This document shows positions 12,107 through 22,294 of a DNA stretch of 64,000 nt, in pieces; position 1 is the first letter of the stretch, and each line of letters starts with the position of its first letter. Made by a program: the position numbers and the translations under genes. The stretch comes from Bufo bufo (lineage: Eukaryota > Chordata > Amphibia > Anura > Bufonidae). The stretch spans positions 451,954,722 through 452,018,721 of the forward strand of contig NC_053392.1 in NCBI RefSeq assembly GCF_905171765.1, read 5' to 3'. Under the pieces are notes generated by a model. The model searched no databases, was not told the origin of the DNA, and saw only the letters and a list, made by a program, of their open reading frames with translations.

Positions 12107-12684
12107 ATACAGCTGGAGTACTCCAAACAAATAATTGGATTAGACCTTTTGGCTAACAATATTGGCGTCTATCTGCAAGATTCGTTCAGTTAAACCACTC
12201 GAATGTTCATATAATTATGTACTGGTTTACCGGTTGTTGGAACCGGAGTGGTTCAGGAAGTGTCCTTTCTGCGGTCCCTGATGAAAGAAGCTCTGCACTC
12301 AAATCGTGTTAGCTGATGGTGATTACACCGCCTCCGACTGATGTTAATTCACTCACTCTTCTTGCGGAGTAGGCTCTTGACCCGTTTTGTGTGGCGTCTC
12401 ACGTGACCAACTAGATGGTAGTTCATTGGTCGATGACGTAGTCCGCTTGAGTTTGTCGGGGTGGCGGAAGTTGGTACAGCAGAGTTCACTCAGTACACAG
12501 TTTGATTCTGATTAGAGTTATTTTTGCTGTATTAAGTATACCGACATATATTCATCCACTTTGCCGATGATTTACAGCTGGAACCGCTTAAAGTTGGTGT
12601 CAGAATCACTCCTTTCAAAATGTATTCGATACGATAATTCTTGCAGGATTATAAAAACGCACCAATAGTCAGGTCTAGTTCACA

Positions 12685-12722
12685 CTAGACGCGTTTCGGA
12701 ACAAAGTTCCTTCCTCAGTAGA
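12685..12722 (-). ncRNA. Hammerhead-ribozyme-like motif (minus strand)
   Basis: Read on the minus strand: CTGAGGA (12712-12718), then A, a perfect 5-bp stem GGAAC/GTTCC closed by TTT, then GAAAC, GC and GTC. This matches the order of the hammerhead core (CUGANGA, stem II, GAAA, short stem III, cleavage triplet GUC). Flanking CTA and TAG can form a 3-bp stem I. One extra A sits between CUGAGGA and stem II. Whether it folds or cleaves is unknown. Confidence 0.45.
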
Positions 12723-12737
12723 TAAATGTGAAATGCT

Positions 12738-12772
12738 TCCTACTGAGGAAGGAACTTTGTTCCGAAACGCAA
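12738..12772 (+). ncRNA. Second hammerhead-like core, lacking the cleavage triplet
   Basis: This is the same CTGAGGA, GGAAC-TTT-GTTCC and GAAACGC series as the minus-strand motif, in inverted orientation. It continues CAATTATT instead of GTC, so no cleavage site is present in this copy. Confidence 0.35.
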
Positions 12773-13040
12773 TTATTTGTTTGGAGTACTCCAGCTGTAT
12801 AGGTGTGTGCGTGAGCTCCACACTGTATATATCTATACATTTATTTATGCTGATATGTCGATACTAAACTAAGTTTTGTTTATTATTTTAAACATTTAGC
12901 AGGATAATAAATTTTATATATGCAAAAATACTGTGAGCCAGCCTAAATTATTTTTGATTTATTCGTTTTTTCAGCTGGTAACTGAAAGGCTGGGCTCCAG
13001 CAGTTTGTTGGTGGAACTTTTCTAAATATTTATTATTAGT

Positions 13041-13430
13041 TTGCATAAGCTATAACCCTCGTGCTCAGATGCCTGCTGGAGATGTGGTGTGGAGGTGGGG
13101 ACCATGGAAAATATTTGGTGGTCCTGTCCCAGGATCTTTCAACTCTGGAATGATAACATTGCTTTATATAACAAGCTCTTTCATGCATCCTTCTCTATAT
13201 CCTTGGAAATTGCATTTCTGTCTATGTTCCCAGGCCCTGTTCACCACATCGAAAAGGGTATCTTTTGCTGTTTTGTGGCGGCTATGCGATTGGTGATACC
13301 AAGATTTTGGAAGTCCTCAACTGCACATTCTAGGGTGAATTGGGCCAAGGAATTGCATAGGATTAAGAGAATGAAGGATATGATCGCATCTGAAATAGGT
13401 ATATACTCCACATTTACCTCCTTATGACTT
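13041..13430 (+). pseudogene. L1/Tx1-type LINE ORF2 C-terminal remnant, part 2
   Basis: Translation resumes with ACWRCG, then VGTMENIWWSCPRIFQLWN, the conserved cysteine-rich C-terminal end of L1/Tx1 ORF2 proteins (CWRCG...GT..HIWW.C). A one-frame shift separates CWRCG from the WWSC segment. It joins logically to the 11090-12106 part once the insertion is removed. Confidence 0.8.
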
Positions 13431-14043
13431 CCGTGAGTTTCATTTAGAAACTCCCCCTTATATCATAGTTGGTTGGATGGAGGAGGCTTAACTTGAGGTA
13501 GCCTTTTCTTTTCATCTTATTCCTTCCCTCGCCATTTTTTATTTTTCTTTTCCTGCTTTTTCTTCACTCAAGTCTTTAGTCAGACCCAATGCCAGACATT
13601 TACAATACAGTGGACATGCATACTTTTCATAATTCAGCTAGCTTGTCTATTCTTCTATTATGTTATTCTCTGGCAGAACTAGGACCCTCCCTTTTGTGTT
13701 ACGTCTTGTGTTGTCCTTAATTGTATTTGTTACTATTATGGCTAGATTTTGATCTCCTTTTTACGGGTGAACCTCATTTATATTATGCTTGGAGATTGTA
13801 TGTTTTACATTGATGACTTTCCTGTATTATTACATTTGTTATTGATGTGCGATTCTATAAATAATTTTTTTATTTAACCCAAAATGATGCCAACAAAGTT
13901 AACATATGGGAAATGTAAAAATATAACTATTTTGTGAGGCATCACTATATGCCTTAAAAGCAAAAATTCAAATCTAGAAAATTACAATTGTTTCCAAATT
14001 CTGTACATTTTAGATTATTATTTTTTTTATAAATAAAAGGTTA
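13431..14043. other. A/T-rich intron sequence
   Basis: No gene is visible. 13870-13960 (ACATATGGGAAATGTAAAAATATAACTATTTTGTGAGG) resembles repeat modules also seen at 58370-58430 and 51000-51060, so part of it is an old interspersed repeat. Confidence 0.4.
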
Positions 14044-14240
14044 GAACTAGGGATATGTGAATCTACTTTGGATGTTTCAATACTGTACGAAGGTACCACT
14101 TGGAACTGAACCAGAGTTCAGGAAATTGTTTTTAACAGTATAAATCAAATTTATGTAGTTATTACGCAAAGTCTCGGGAGGTAATAACTTCGGCTCATCT
14201 GAGACAATACATTCTAATACTGTACGGAGCATCCCTAGTT
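14044..14240. mobile_element. Short palindromic MITE
   Basis: The left end AACTAGGGATATGTGAATC and the right end GGAGCATCCCTAGTT are inverted. The interior halves mirror each other around AATACTGTACG / ATACTGTACGG. Confidence 0.55.
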
Positions 14241-14854
14241 AAAACATATTGACTCAAATTTACCACTAACTTGAGGTACAAAGTGGCACAAGAAAATCTC
14301 AGAAGGAGTTAAAATAATGTAACAGTAACATGAATATGAAGGTGTGCAAATGTCAAATACCACAACAGTATACAATCAACAAGAGCTTGTTCTAAAAAAA
14401 AAAAAAAAAAAAAAACTCTGGCACAGAGACCATGTAAATATGGAAATGCTGCGATGTTCCATTCGTACATGGTAAAGGGGAGCTTATATCTGGGTTCAGC
14501 CCTGAACCCAAACAACCCCTTTAATACACACAACCTTGCAAACTGTTAGATTTGAGGAGTTGATACATACTGTACCACACAGGTTTATACTCAGTGCTGC
14601 ATCTTTCGGTAAACTTCATTAAAACCTATCCTACAAGTGAAGGAAATAACATTTCTAATACACTTTATATGTTACTTTATCTAGCGAAATGGGCACCTGA
14701 AGATCATGTGCCTATTGCACTTTAGAATTCGTATTCTCACAAACCACTATAATCCCCAAACCCACTAGCTCATGCAGCTCGGCCAGCACAACTCTATTTA
14801 GTGCACAGGTGGCTTGAACGCTTTGTAAAACAATTAACTTTACCTTTTGTATGA
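14241..14854. other. Intron sequence, no feature recognised
   Basis: A/T-rich, with a poly-A run at 14394-14415. No coding, palindromic or tandem structure stands out. Confidence 0.4.
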
Positions 14855-14965
14855 CCCTCATTCCCTCATAGATTGTAAGCTCCTGGAAGCAGGGCTCTTA
14901 CTCCTAATGTTCTAGGTGTTTATTACCCAGTAGTGCTGAGGAATATTGCGGCGCTATATAAAAGC
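14855..14965 (+). repeat. Retroposon 3' tail (SINE/LINE-derived)
   Basis: The sequence contains ATAGATTGTAAGCTCCTGG, AGCAGGGCTCTTACTCC and ends GCGGCGCTATATAAA. This series is familiar as the tail of abundant amphibian interspersed repeats. Family assignment is not possible without a repeat library. Confidence 0.5.
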
Positions 14966-15119
14966 TCCTGCTGTGGTTTATTCATCAAGACATGTGCGAC
15001 TTTTGTACTCCCAACAGTATTTCAAACGTCACACATTTCTTGGTGAATAAACCTAAACTATTATTAAACGAAGACAGAGTGCTGCAGTATTTCTTTTTAA
15101 AGAAAAAAAACACAAACAT

Positions 15120-15300
15120 GCAATAGCACTCTGCAACCAGCATGGAGGCAGGGCGGAGTGCTGGTTGCAGAGTGCTATTGCATTTGTGTTTTTTTCTTTG
15201 AATATGTATTTCGCCATAGCGATGTGCACCTGCATATAGGGTTGTGCTGACTGAATCCCCCAAATTTTCTTTGTAGTATATATTGGAGGCGTGGTGATCT
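15120..15300. repeat. Duplicated interspersed repeat, copy A
   Basis: The block CATGGAGGCAGGGCGGAGTG...CGCCATAGCGATGTGCACCTGCATATAGGG is nearly identical to 15672-15815. Just before it, GCAATAGCACTCTGCAACCAG is the inverted start of the same unit, forming a short hairpin with it. Confidence 0.8.
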
Positions 15301-15660
15301 CCATGCAGTCATGCACACCTGACCAGTTAGTCTGCCCTGGAGGCTGGTTTTAAAGTCAGTATAAAACTGAGTCTACTTCTACAGGGCCTACCAGTAGCCA
15401 TTTGGCTAAAGGAGAAGTATATAGTGGGCTCAGCATGCATGTTGGTACTTGCATCCCTGGATCCGATGAAAGCTGTAACGGCACAGGACGGGGTTAAAAG
15501 CAGAGTGTGCCTGGCGTTCATGCTGTACCTGCGCTCCCTGGACTTTGTGTGGCTGTCATGGCCCATAAACAGGTAGGAACTAGTGTTAGGGACCACTCCA
15601 TAGAGGCGACCTTGACGTGGTGAGTGGCTTATTACGCTTTGGCCAAAATGTACACCAATG
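15301..15660. repeat. Spacer between the duplicated repeats
   Basis: The sequence between the two copies contains internally similar phrases (GCATCCCTGGATCC and GCGCTCCCTGGACTT; CATGTTGGTACTTG and CATGCTGTACCTG), suggesting it is the rest of the same tandem-like repeat. No gene is visible. Confidence 0.4.
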
Positions 15661-15825
15661 CCTCAACATCCAGCATGGAGGCAGGGCGGAGTGCTGGTTG
15701 CAGAGTGCTATTGCATTTGTGTTTTTTTCTTTGAATATGTATTTCGCCATAGCGATGTGCACCTGCATATAGGGTTGTGCTGACTGAATCCCCCAAATTT
15801 TTTCTTTGTAGTATTTCTTTTTAGA
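15661..15825. repeat. Duplicated interspersed repeat, copy B
   Basis: This is the direct repeat of 15140-15290. Both copies carry CATTTGTGTTTTTTTCTTTG and GGTTGTGCTGACTGAATCCC with hardly any difference, which implies a recent local duplication or two young copies. Confidence 0.8.
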
Positions 15826-16340
15826 TTGACTACAAGGGACCCACAGGCTAGGGCCTAACCATGCAGGCCCTGCCACCTCATGGACTAAACAATTTTAAAT
15901 ATTTTCTAAATGGTTAGTGCCACTACTTCGGTGGATATGGGATTGATTTACCATTTCCTGCTAAGCCGAGCCCCCTTGTCAGAGGAGGTAAAATAAGAGT
16001 CTAACATAGTTTATCTTAGTGCAAGGCATATACACAAATTGACTAAATTCTGGTGCATTTTCAAAATTAAATTTGTATCAATGTGTAAAAAAATAAAAAT
16101 ATATAAATGAATAAAGAAATCGTGTGTTCTTACAGCGCACACTGAATTGAGCCCCACAACATGTAAACAGTGCCGCTTTTGTCCATACAAGGGACTTCAA
16201 TCCATCAACCACAGTCTATGCAATGGTTCCCAATCAAGTCCTGCAGGAACCCCAACCGGTCATGGATGGAAAAAAAAAAAAAGACATTATACTGAATCCA
16301 AATTGTGAAATGGAAAAAGCTTGATATGTCAACAACTTAC
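15826..16340 (-). other. AFDN intron sequence downstream of the FHA exon
   Basis: No gene or repeat structure is recognised. The minus-strand splice donor of the FHA exon (GTAAGTTG) is at 16340-16333. Confidence 0.5.
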
Positions 16341-16603
16341 CCAGACTTATTCCTTTGTCCTCTAGCAATTTGTCCAGTATCTGAAGGTCTTTTATCCACT
16401 GACTGATCATAACTGGGATCCACAAATTTAAACACATGTGATGACCCAAACTGCACTTTCATTCCGCTGTGTAACATTGTGGTTTCAGAGATGCACTGAC
16501 CATCAACATATATATCCGAATCAACACTTCTTGGAGTAACAGTCACTACACCATCCATATTTGTAAGGTCACAGTGATGGGGCTGTATGCCTGGTGCAAA
16601 CAA
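16341..16603 (-). CDS. AFDN: Afadin exon encoding most of the FHA domain (263 bp)
   Basis: On the minus strand an acceptor ending ATGATAG is followed by an uninterrupted frame starting LFAPGIQPHHCDLTNMDG and containing TVTPRSVDSDIYVDG, SETTMLHSGMKVQFG and HVFKFVDPSYD, then a GTAAGT donor. These are the signature sequences of the forkhead-associated domain of afadin, the nectin- and F-actin-binding scaffold of adherens junctions (RA, FHA, DIL, PDZ, actin-binding regions). The exon enters in phase 0 after ...NSVQ from 48922-49016 and leaves in phase 2 after NKSG. The differences from mammalian afadin that I can recall are conservative. The frame is intact, so the gene looks functional. Confidence 0.93.
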
Positions 16604-16850
16604 CTATCATAAAAGACAAAATTAACAGAATGACTAAAAATGGCAAACTCAATGCAAATTAGCATACAAACTCAATACATCAGCATCAAATGATTACAAG
16701 TAAGAAGTCACAAAAACAATTCAAAAGTTATACGGAGTCTGTCAGCAGTTTGGACCATGCTAAGCTGTTGAATCCAATTGGTAGGAGCTGGCACGAACAG
16801 TATAAACCAGCTTTGTGGAGCTTTTATTATCAGGAGTGGAGTGAATAAAT

Positions 16851-17022
16851 GGGATCATTTATCAAACTGGTGTAAGTTAGAACTGGTTTAGTCACCCATA
16901 GCAACCAATCAGATTCCACCTTTCATTTTTGACAGCTCCTTTGGAAAAGTAAAGGTGGATTCTGATTGGTTGCTAAGAGCAACTAAACCAATTCTACTTT
17001 ACACCAGTTTGATAAATGACCC
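16851..17022. mobile_element. Palindromic MITE (about 170 bp)
   Basis: GGGATCATTTATCAAACTGG on the left is mirrored by CCAGTTTGATAAATGACCC on the right. The inner arms TGGTTTAGT...GCAACCAATCAGA and TCTGATTGGTTGCT...ACTAAACCA pair almost perfectly. The flanks AATAAAT and AATAATG hint at a short target duplication. Confidence 0.8.
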
Positions 17023-17083
17023 AATAATGTTTAATTATTCCAGATTCGGCTCCAGCAAGTGCACTTCAGGGGGTGCTTCACTG

Positions 17084-17838
17084 TTAAAGGGTTTCTACCA
17101 CCAGAAATACTGTTATGTAGCTGACTTACATAAGCGATGCGCTAATGTCAGCACTACATAACAGTACGTTTCTAACATTAGTCCCTGCAGCCGTTTTTTG
17201 TTAAAAAAAAAGTACTTTTATTATATGCTAATGAGCCTCTAGGTGCTATATGGGCGTAAAATCAGCACCTAGAAGCTCCGTCCACTCACGCTTTATCCCG
17301 CCCAGGTTCAGTGTTGTGCCCGCCCAGCTCCTCTTGATTGATGGCACTGTCCGCCGCATCGCTGCCGAAATCACGCGCCGGCGCCGTTCACTTCTGTCTT
17401 CGGCGCAGGCGCAGTGAGTGAATGATGCGATCCTGGTGCCGGATTCCTCACTGCGCCTGCGCCGACAACGTCACAGTGAGGAAGCCGGCATCAGGAGAGC
17501 TGCCTTCACTCACAGCCTGCGCCGAAGACAGAAGTGAACGGCGCAGGCGCGGGATTTCGGCAGCGGTGCGGCGGACCGTGCCATCAATCAAGAGGAGCTG
17601 GGCGGGCACAACACTGGACTTGGGCGGGATAAAGCGTGAGTGGGCGGAGCCTCTAGGTGCTGATTTTACGCCCACATCGCACCTAGAGGCTCATTAGCAT
17701 ATGATAAAAGTGCTTTTTTAACAAAAACGGCTGCAGGGACTAACGTTAGAAACATACTGTTATGTACTGCTGACATTAGCACATCGCTAATGTCAGTCAG
17801 CTACATATACAGTATTTCTGGTGTTAGAAACCCTTTAA
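17084..17838. mobile_element. TTAA-flanked GC-rich palindromic MITE (about 0.75 kb)
   Basis: TTAA at 17084-17087 and 17835-17838 bound an element with ends AAGGGTTTCTACCACCAG / CTGGTGTTAGAAACCCTT. The two halves mirror each other about 17460: TATATGCTAATGAGCCTCTAGG on the left, CCTAGAGGCTCATTAGCATA on the right, with a CpG-rich core (GGCGCAGGCG). No protein is encoded. The structure parallels 32378-33120. Confidence 0.85.
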
Positions 17839-18591
17839 GTGCTTTCTGCATTGAGTTACTTCACCGTCTTAGTGGTCTCCTGGCTGGATGATATAGCTGT
17901 CACTGAGATATAAGGCAGAGAGCACTTCACAGTGTAGCTCCACTTCCAGTTAGGGTTGGGCGATATCAAAAATATTCCCACAATAACAAGAAATTGACTG
18001 CGATAAATGCCCATTTAGAAAAAAAAAAAAAAAAAACGCTCAAAACATGTACTCGTGTTTCCTTGTTGCCCCCATACATTATAATGTCTCCTTGATGCCC
18101 CCATGAAGTAATATCTCTTAGTTGCCCACCAAGAACGGGGTCACAGTTCCCCCTCAAATCTGATGGAGCGGCCGTGTCCCCTGCTGCTCCATTCATTCTC
18201 TATGGGAGTGCTGGAGATATCAGCCATCTTCACCGCTCCCACAGAAAATGGGACATCCTAGAAAACCCTGATAAGTGGGTTGTTCAGAGTGTGCCCATCA
18301 TAGGTGCACACTGTCAGGAAGGGCACCTTGGTATCATAAAGATGCCTGTCAAATAAAACATTGGGGGTCATTTACTAAACACTGGAGCTTCCCATACGGG
18401 TCTTAGTCCCTACACACTACAGCCATATTACCACAGCCCCCAGAGCGCTGTGACTGTTCTCAACCCCAGCCTCTCTGTGCAGCAGCCCCCAGAGTGCAGT
18501 GACGGTTATCCAGCGCCTGTCTCCTGACTCTTGGGATTTACAGCCACTAGATGCAATTTCTTAGTGCCCTAAAGGACTTATACCCCCGTGA

Positions 18592-18800
18592 CTAGGGTTG
18601 TCACAATACCAAAATTTTGATTCAATGTCGGTCCCATAAAAAAGTTATATGATACTCGATACAACGCAAAAGAAAAATTAAATGCACAAAAAAAGTGTGC
18701 ATTCCGCAATTTATAGAACGTGCGGCCCATAATAGAACAGTTCTATGCTATTTTTTAGGGGAGAAGGAGACTAAAAAAAAATTGTGTTTTTAAAAAAAAA
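18592..18800. mobile_element. hAT-like terminus fragment
   Basis: CTAGGGTTGTCACAATACC begins a segment resembling the ends of hAT-family MITEs that carry CAATACCAAAATTTTGATT. The opposite end is not identifiable; the Tc1 element follows directly. Confidence 0.4.
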
Positions 18801-18806
18801 TTTATA

Positions 18807-19759
18807 TAGTACAGACCAAAAGTTTGGACACACCTTCTCATTCAAGGAGTTTTCTTTATTTTCATGACTATGAAGGCATCAAAACTATGAATTAACACAT
18901 GTGGAATTATATACATAACAAACATATATACATAACAAACAAGTGTGAAACAGAAAATATGTCATAGTCTAGGTTCTTCAAAGTAGCCACCTTTTGCTTT
19001 GATTACTGCTTTGCACACTCTTGGCATTCTCTTGATGAGCTTCAAGAGGTAGTCCCCTGAAATGGTCTTCCAACAGTCTTGAAGGAGTTCCCAGAGATGC
19101 TTAGCACTTGTTGGCCCTTTTGCCTTCACTCTGTGGTCCAGCTCACCCCAAACCATCTCGATTGGGTTCAGGTCCGGTGACTGTGGAGGCCAGGTCATCT
19201 GGCGCAGCACCCCATCACTCTCCTTCATGGTCAAATAGCCCTTACTTTCACAGTTTTCCCAATTTTTCGGCCGATTGACTGACCTTCATTTCCTAAAGTA
19301 ATGATGGCCACTCGTTTTTCTTTACTTAGCTGCTTTTTTCTTGCCATAATACCAATTCTAACAGTCTATTCAGTAGGACTATCAGCTGTGTATCCACCTG
19401 ACTTCTCCTCAACGCAACTGATGGTCCCAACCCCATTTATAAGGCAAGAAATCCCACTTATTAAACCTGACAGGGCACACCTGTGAAGTGAAAACCATTT
19501 CAGGGGACTACCTCTTGAAGCTCATCAAGAGAATGCCAAGAGTGTGCAAAGCAGTAATCAAAGCAAAAGGTGGCTACTTTGAAGAACCTAGAATATGACA
19601 TATTTTCAGTTGTTTCACACTTGTTTGTTATGTATATAATTCCACATGTGTTAATTCATAATTTTGATGCCTTCAGTGTGAATCTACAATTTTCATAGTC
19701 ATGAAAATAAAGAAAACTCTTTGAATGAGAAGGTGTGTCCAAACTTTTGGTCTGTACTG
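18807..19759. mobile_element. Tc1/mariner element, internally deleted (0.95 kb)
   Basis: The ends are GTACAGACCAAAAGTTTGGAC (left) and its inverse ending GGTCTGTACTG (right), with TA on both sides (18805-18806, 19760-19761). About 250-300 bases at each end are inverted copies, so the transposase C-terminus appears twice: on the minus strand in 18962-19234 and on the plus strand at about 19504-19600. The catalytic D residues are absent, so it is non-autonomous. Confidence 0.9.
18962..19234 (-). pseudogene. Tc1 transposase C-terminal fragment
   Basis: The 90-residue frame contains [19 protein letters not shown], which holds the third catalytic residue (E) of the Tc1 DD34E triad, and ends in GGYFEEPRL. 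The DNA-binding domain and the first two catalytic aspartates are missing, consistent with an internal deletion of the element. Confidence 0.88.
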
Positions 19760-19761
19760 TA

Positions 19762-19764
19762 TAT

Positions 19765-19800
<36 letters not shown>
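19762..19800. repeat. (TA)n(CA)n microsatellite
   Basis: ATATATAT... followed by CACACACACA separates the Tc1 right end from the next palindrome. Confidence 0.85.
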
Positions 19801-19801
<1 letters not shown>

Positions 19802-20528
19802 TACAGGTCTTCTAAAGTGTATTAAAAGCATGTAAGTATACCCCCTACCACCTTTAAATACAGTAAACTGAAGTTTTTATAACCTGGTTGAATAGTCTTC
19901 ATTCTGCCCAAGGGGCAGCGTTTCATCTCCACTTCTGCCCAGCCAGCCGCCCCCAACTGCCGTTTTGAAGTGCATCCCAGCTCATCAATATTCACTTCGC
20001 TGGGCGGCTACTACTGTCCCCGACTTCACAAGATCCGGCGCATGCCCAATACAATCCTATGGGCATCGGCCTCAGTCTCATCTTCAGCGCATGTGCCCGG
20101 CACCTTTACTGGCTGGGATCACATCGCGCCTGCATTCAGTCTGCATCTTAGAGGCTGCTACAGCCTCTGCGTTATGCGCATGCGCCGGGCACTGTTCAGA
20201 GAGCTGCTCTCTTACACCTCAGAAGGGGTTAATACTAGTGCTGAAGATGAGACTGAGGCCGATGCCCATAGGATTGTATTGGGCATGCGCCGGATCTTGC
20301 GAAGTCGGGGACAGTAGTAGCCGCCCAGCGAAGTGAATATTGATGAGCTGGGCGGCGCTTCAAAACGGCAGTTGGGGACGGCTGGCTGGGCAGAAGTGGA
20401 GATGAAACGCCGCCACTTGGGCAGAATGAAGACGATTCAACCAGGTTATAAAAACTTCAGTTTACTGTATTTATAAGGTGGTAGGGGGTATACTAATATG
20501 CTTTTTATACACTTTAGAAGACCTGTAC
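19801..20528. mobile_element. Long palindromic element (728 bp)
   Basis: GTACAGGTCTTCTAAAGTGTAT at 19801 is the reverse complement of the sequence ending at 20528. The halves mirror through AACCTGGTTGAAT, GCCCAGCCAGCC and CCCGACTTCGCAAGATCCGGCG-type phrases around a centre near 20165. It has no coding capacity and is an extruding or foldback-type MITE. Confidence 0.85.
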
Positions 20529-20530
20529 TG

Positions 20531-20572
<42 letters not shown>
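20529..20572. repeat. (TA)n microsatellite
   Basis: About 20 TA units lie directly at the edge of the palindrome. Confidence 0.95.
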
Positions 20573-20574
<2 letters not shown>

Positions 20575-20674
20575 AAATATGCTTATTGGGCCTGTCAGTG
20601 TCCCTTTAATTTGGACTTCTTCAGACATGGCAATACCCAATTAGTTTTTTTTATTATTTTTTTTTTTTTTATGT

Positions 20675-21516
20675 ACCGTATTTTTCACCCTATAAGACGC
20701 ACCTGCCCATAAGATGCACCTAGGTTTTTGAGAAGGAAAATACGATTTTTTTATTTTTTTTTACCAAAAGGTGTGCTTTTGGTGGGTTTTGAACTAATGG
20801 TGGTCTGTGCATGACACTTATGGGGATCTGTGGATGACGCACGGTTATGGAGGGGATCTGTAGATGGCACTGTTATGGAGGGGGATGATCTGTGGATGGC
20901 ACTTATGGAGGGGGTGATCTGTGGATGGCACTGTTATGGGGGTGGATCTGTGGATGGCACTGCTATATATGTGTCACCCACAGATCTCCCACCCCATAAC
21001 AGTGCTATCCACCTATCCCCCACCCCATAATAGTGGCATCCACAGATGCCCTAATATACCATAGCTAAACCTGTTAGAAGTGGGAGGGAGGCGGGGGGAG
21101 GGAGGAGGGGCCGGTGCGGTCACTGTACTCCGGCCCCGCCGCTCACTCACTGCTTTATTGCTTAAACCTTTTATAATAATACAAAGTTTAATTGTCGTTC
21201 CGATCGCCAGCCCCATCTGTACTACCGTACTTACTAAATGTCCTGTAGCAGGCAGAGCAGGGCGGGCGGAACTCACTGATGTCACGTGACGTGCCTGTGC
21301 CGCCTACTTTATGAATGAAGTAGGCGGCGCAGGCACGTGACGTCAGTGAGTCACGGCCGCCCGCCCTGCTCTGCCTGCTACAGGACATTTAGTCAGTACG
21401 GTAGTACAGATGGGGCTGAGGATCGAAGCGTCAATTAAAATTATTATTATAAAAGGTTTAAGCAATAAAGCAGCGAGAGAGCGGTGGGGCCGGAGTACAG
21501 TGACCGCACCGGCCCC
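20675..21516. mobile_element. Palindrome-containing DNA repeat with ACCGTATTTTTCACCC terminus
   Basis: It starts ACCGTATTTTTCACCCTATAAG, a recurrent amphibian repeat end. It continues through TGTGGATGGCAC tandem units (20823-21055), then a 407-bp palindrome (21110-21516, centre 21313) whose arms include GGCCGGTGCGGTCACTGTAC and its complement. The palindrome core matches the family seen at 105-280. Confidence 0.6.
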
Positions 21517-22286
21517 ACCGCATTTGCATGACACCGGTCCCTCCTCCCTCCCCCTCCTGGCCACCATGGTAACCTATCGGAGCCCCGAGATTTCACTGCT
21601 GGGGCTCTGATAAGAAGCTACCACTGCAACACCAATGAAGAGTGAAGAGGGGAAGGGACCCTGTGGCAACTGCCACCAATGATTATAATACTGGGGGGCT
21701 TGGGTGCACTGTGCCACCAATGATTATAATTTATAATACTGGGGGTATGGGTGCACACTGCGCCACTAATGAATGTAATTTACCCCATAATACATAGACT
21801 GCGGGTGCCAGCTATATCACACAGCCGGCACTAGGCCTTAATGACAGGGTTCGCTCCAACCGTGCCAATTAACCCCTCAGGTGCCGCATTTGAGGGGTAA
21901 ATTGCCTCGGTTTGCGGGATCGCCGCTTCCTGTCATTGAGACCGGGTGCCGGGTATGTGATACGGCCGGCACCCGAAGTCTATATTTGTATTGAGGGTAA
22001 TTCTCATTGGTGGCGCAGAGGCCACAGCCCCTCCCCTCCTCCTCACTATTACCTTCTTATTGGTGGCACAGCGGCAGCAGGATCACACTGGGAAGAGAGA
22101 CTCTCCTTCCCCACTGTGCCAGCAGTAATATGCGCCGGACGTTTTAAAGGCATTCAGCACTGTGATGTATGTCTGCCCCTATGACGTCACTAATATACCG
22201 TGGCATCTAAGAAATGGCGATATCGCCATATTGCCGTTTCTAAATACCACGGTATATCGTTAATACAGCTTTATTGCCCAACACTA
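21517..22286. other. Right part of the hAT composite
   Basis: This includes two similar segments (GATTATAATACTGGGGG and GATTATAATTTATAATACTGGGGG, 21680-21750) and GCCGGCAC-rich inverted fragments (21815-21990). It ends at the hAT right terminus. No gene is visible. Confidence 0.4.
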
Positions 22287-22294
22287 ATTCCAGT

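Larger units (their letters stand above)
12107..13040 (+). mobile_element. Probable Penelope-like retroelement tail inserted in the L1 remnant
   Basis: The block is flanked by an imperfect duplication of about 17 bases (TTGCATAAGATATACCT at 12090-12106 and TTGCATAAGCTATAACCCT at 13041-13059), as for a target-primed insertion. Inside are two head-to-head copies of a hammerhead-like hairpin (12685-12722 minus, 12738-12772 plus), and 12107-12137 is an inverted copy of 12764-12803. Partial inverted copies and hammerhead motifs are described for Penelope-like elements. No coding part is present, so the class call is an inference. Confidence 0.45.
17951..22286. mobile_element. hAT element with 8-bp target duplication, composite (4.3 kb)
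   Basis: The termini TAGGGTTGGGCGAT (17951) and GCCCAACACTA (ending 22286) are inverted repeats, and the flanking octamers CTTCCAGT (17943-17950) and ATTCCAGT (22287-22294) match at 7 of 8 positions, as for a hAT target duplication. Near the right end CGATATCGCCATATTGCCG and ACGGTATATCG form further hairpins. The interior is filled by later arrivals (Tc1 at 18807, palindrome at 19801, repeat at 20675). No hAT transposase is seen. Confidence 0.65.

Noticed and set aside
12738..12772. Active second hammerhead
   Set aside because: The core is present but the GUC cleavage triplet is missing, so it was kept only as a motif.
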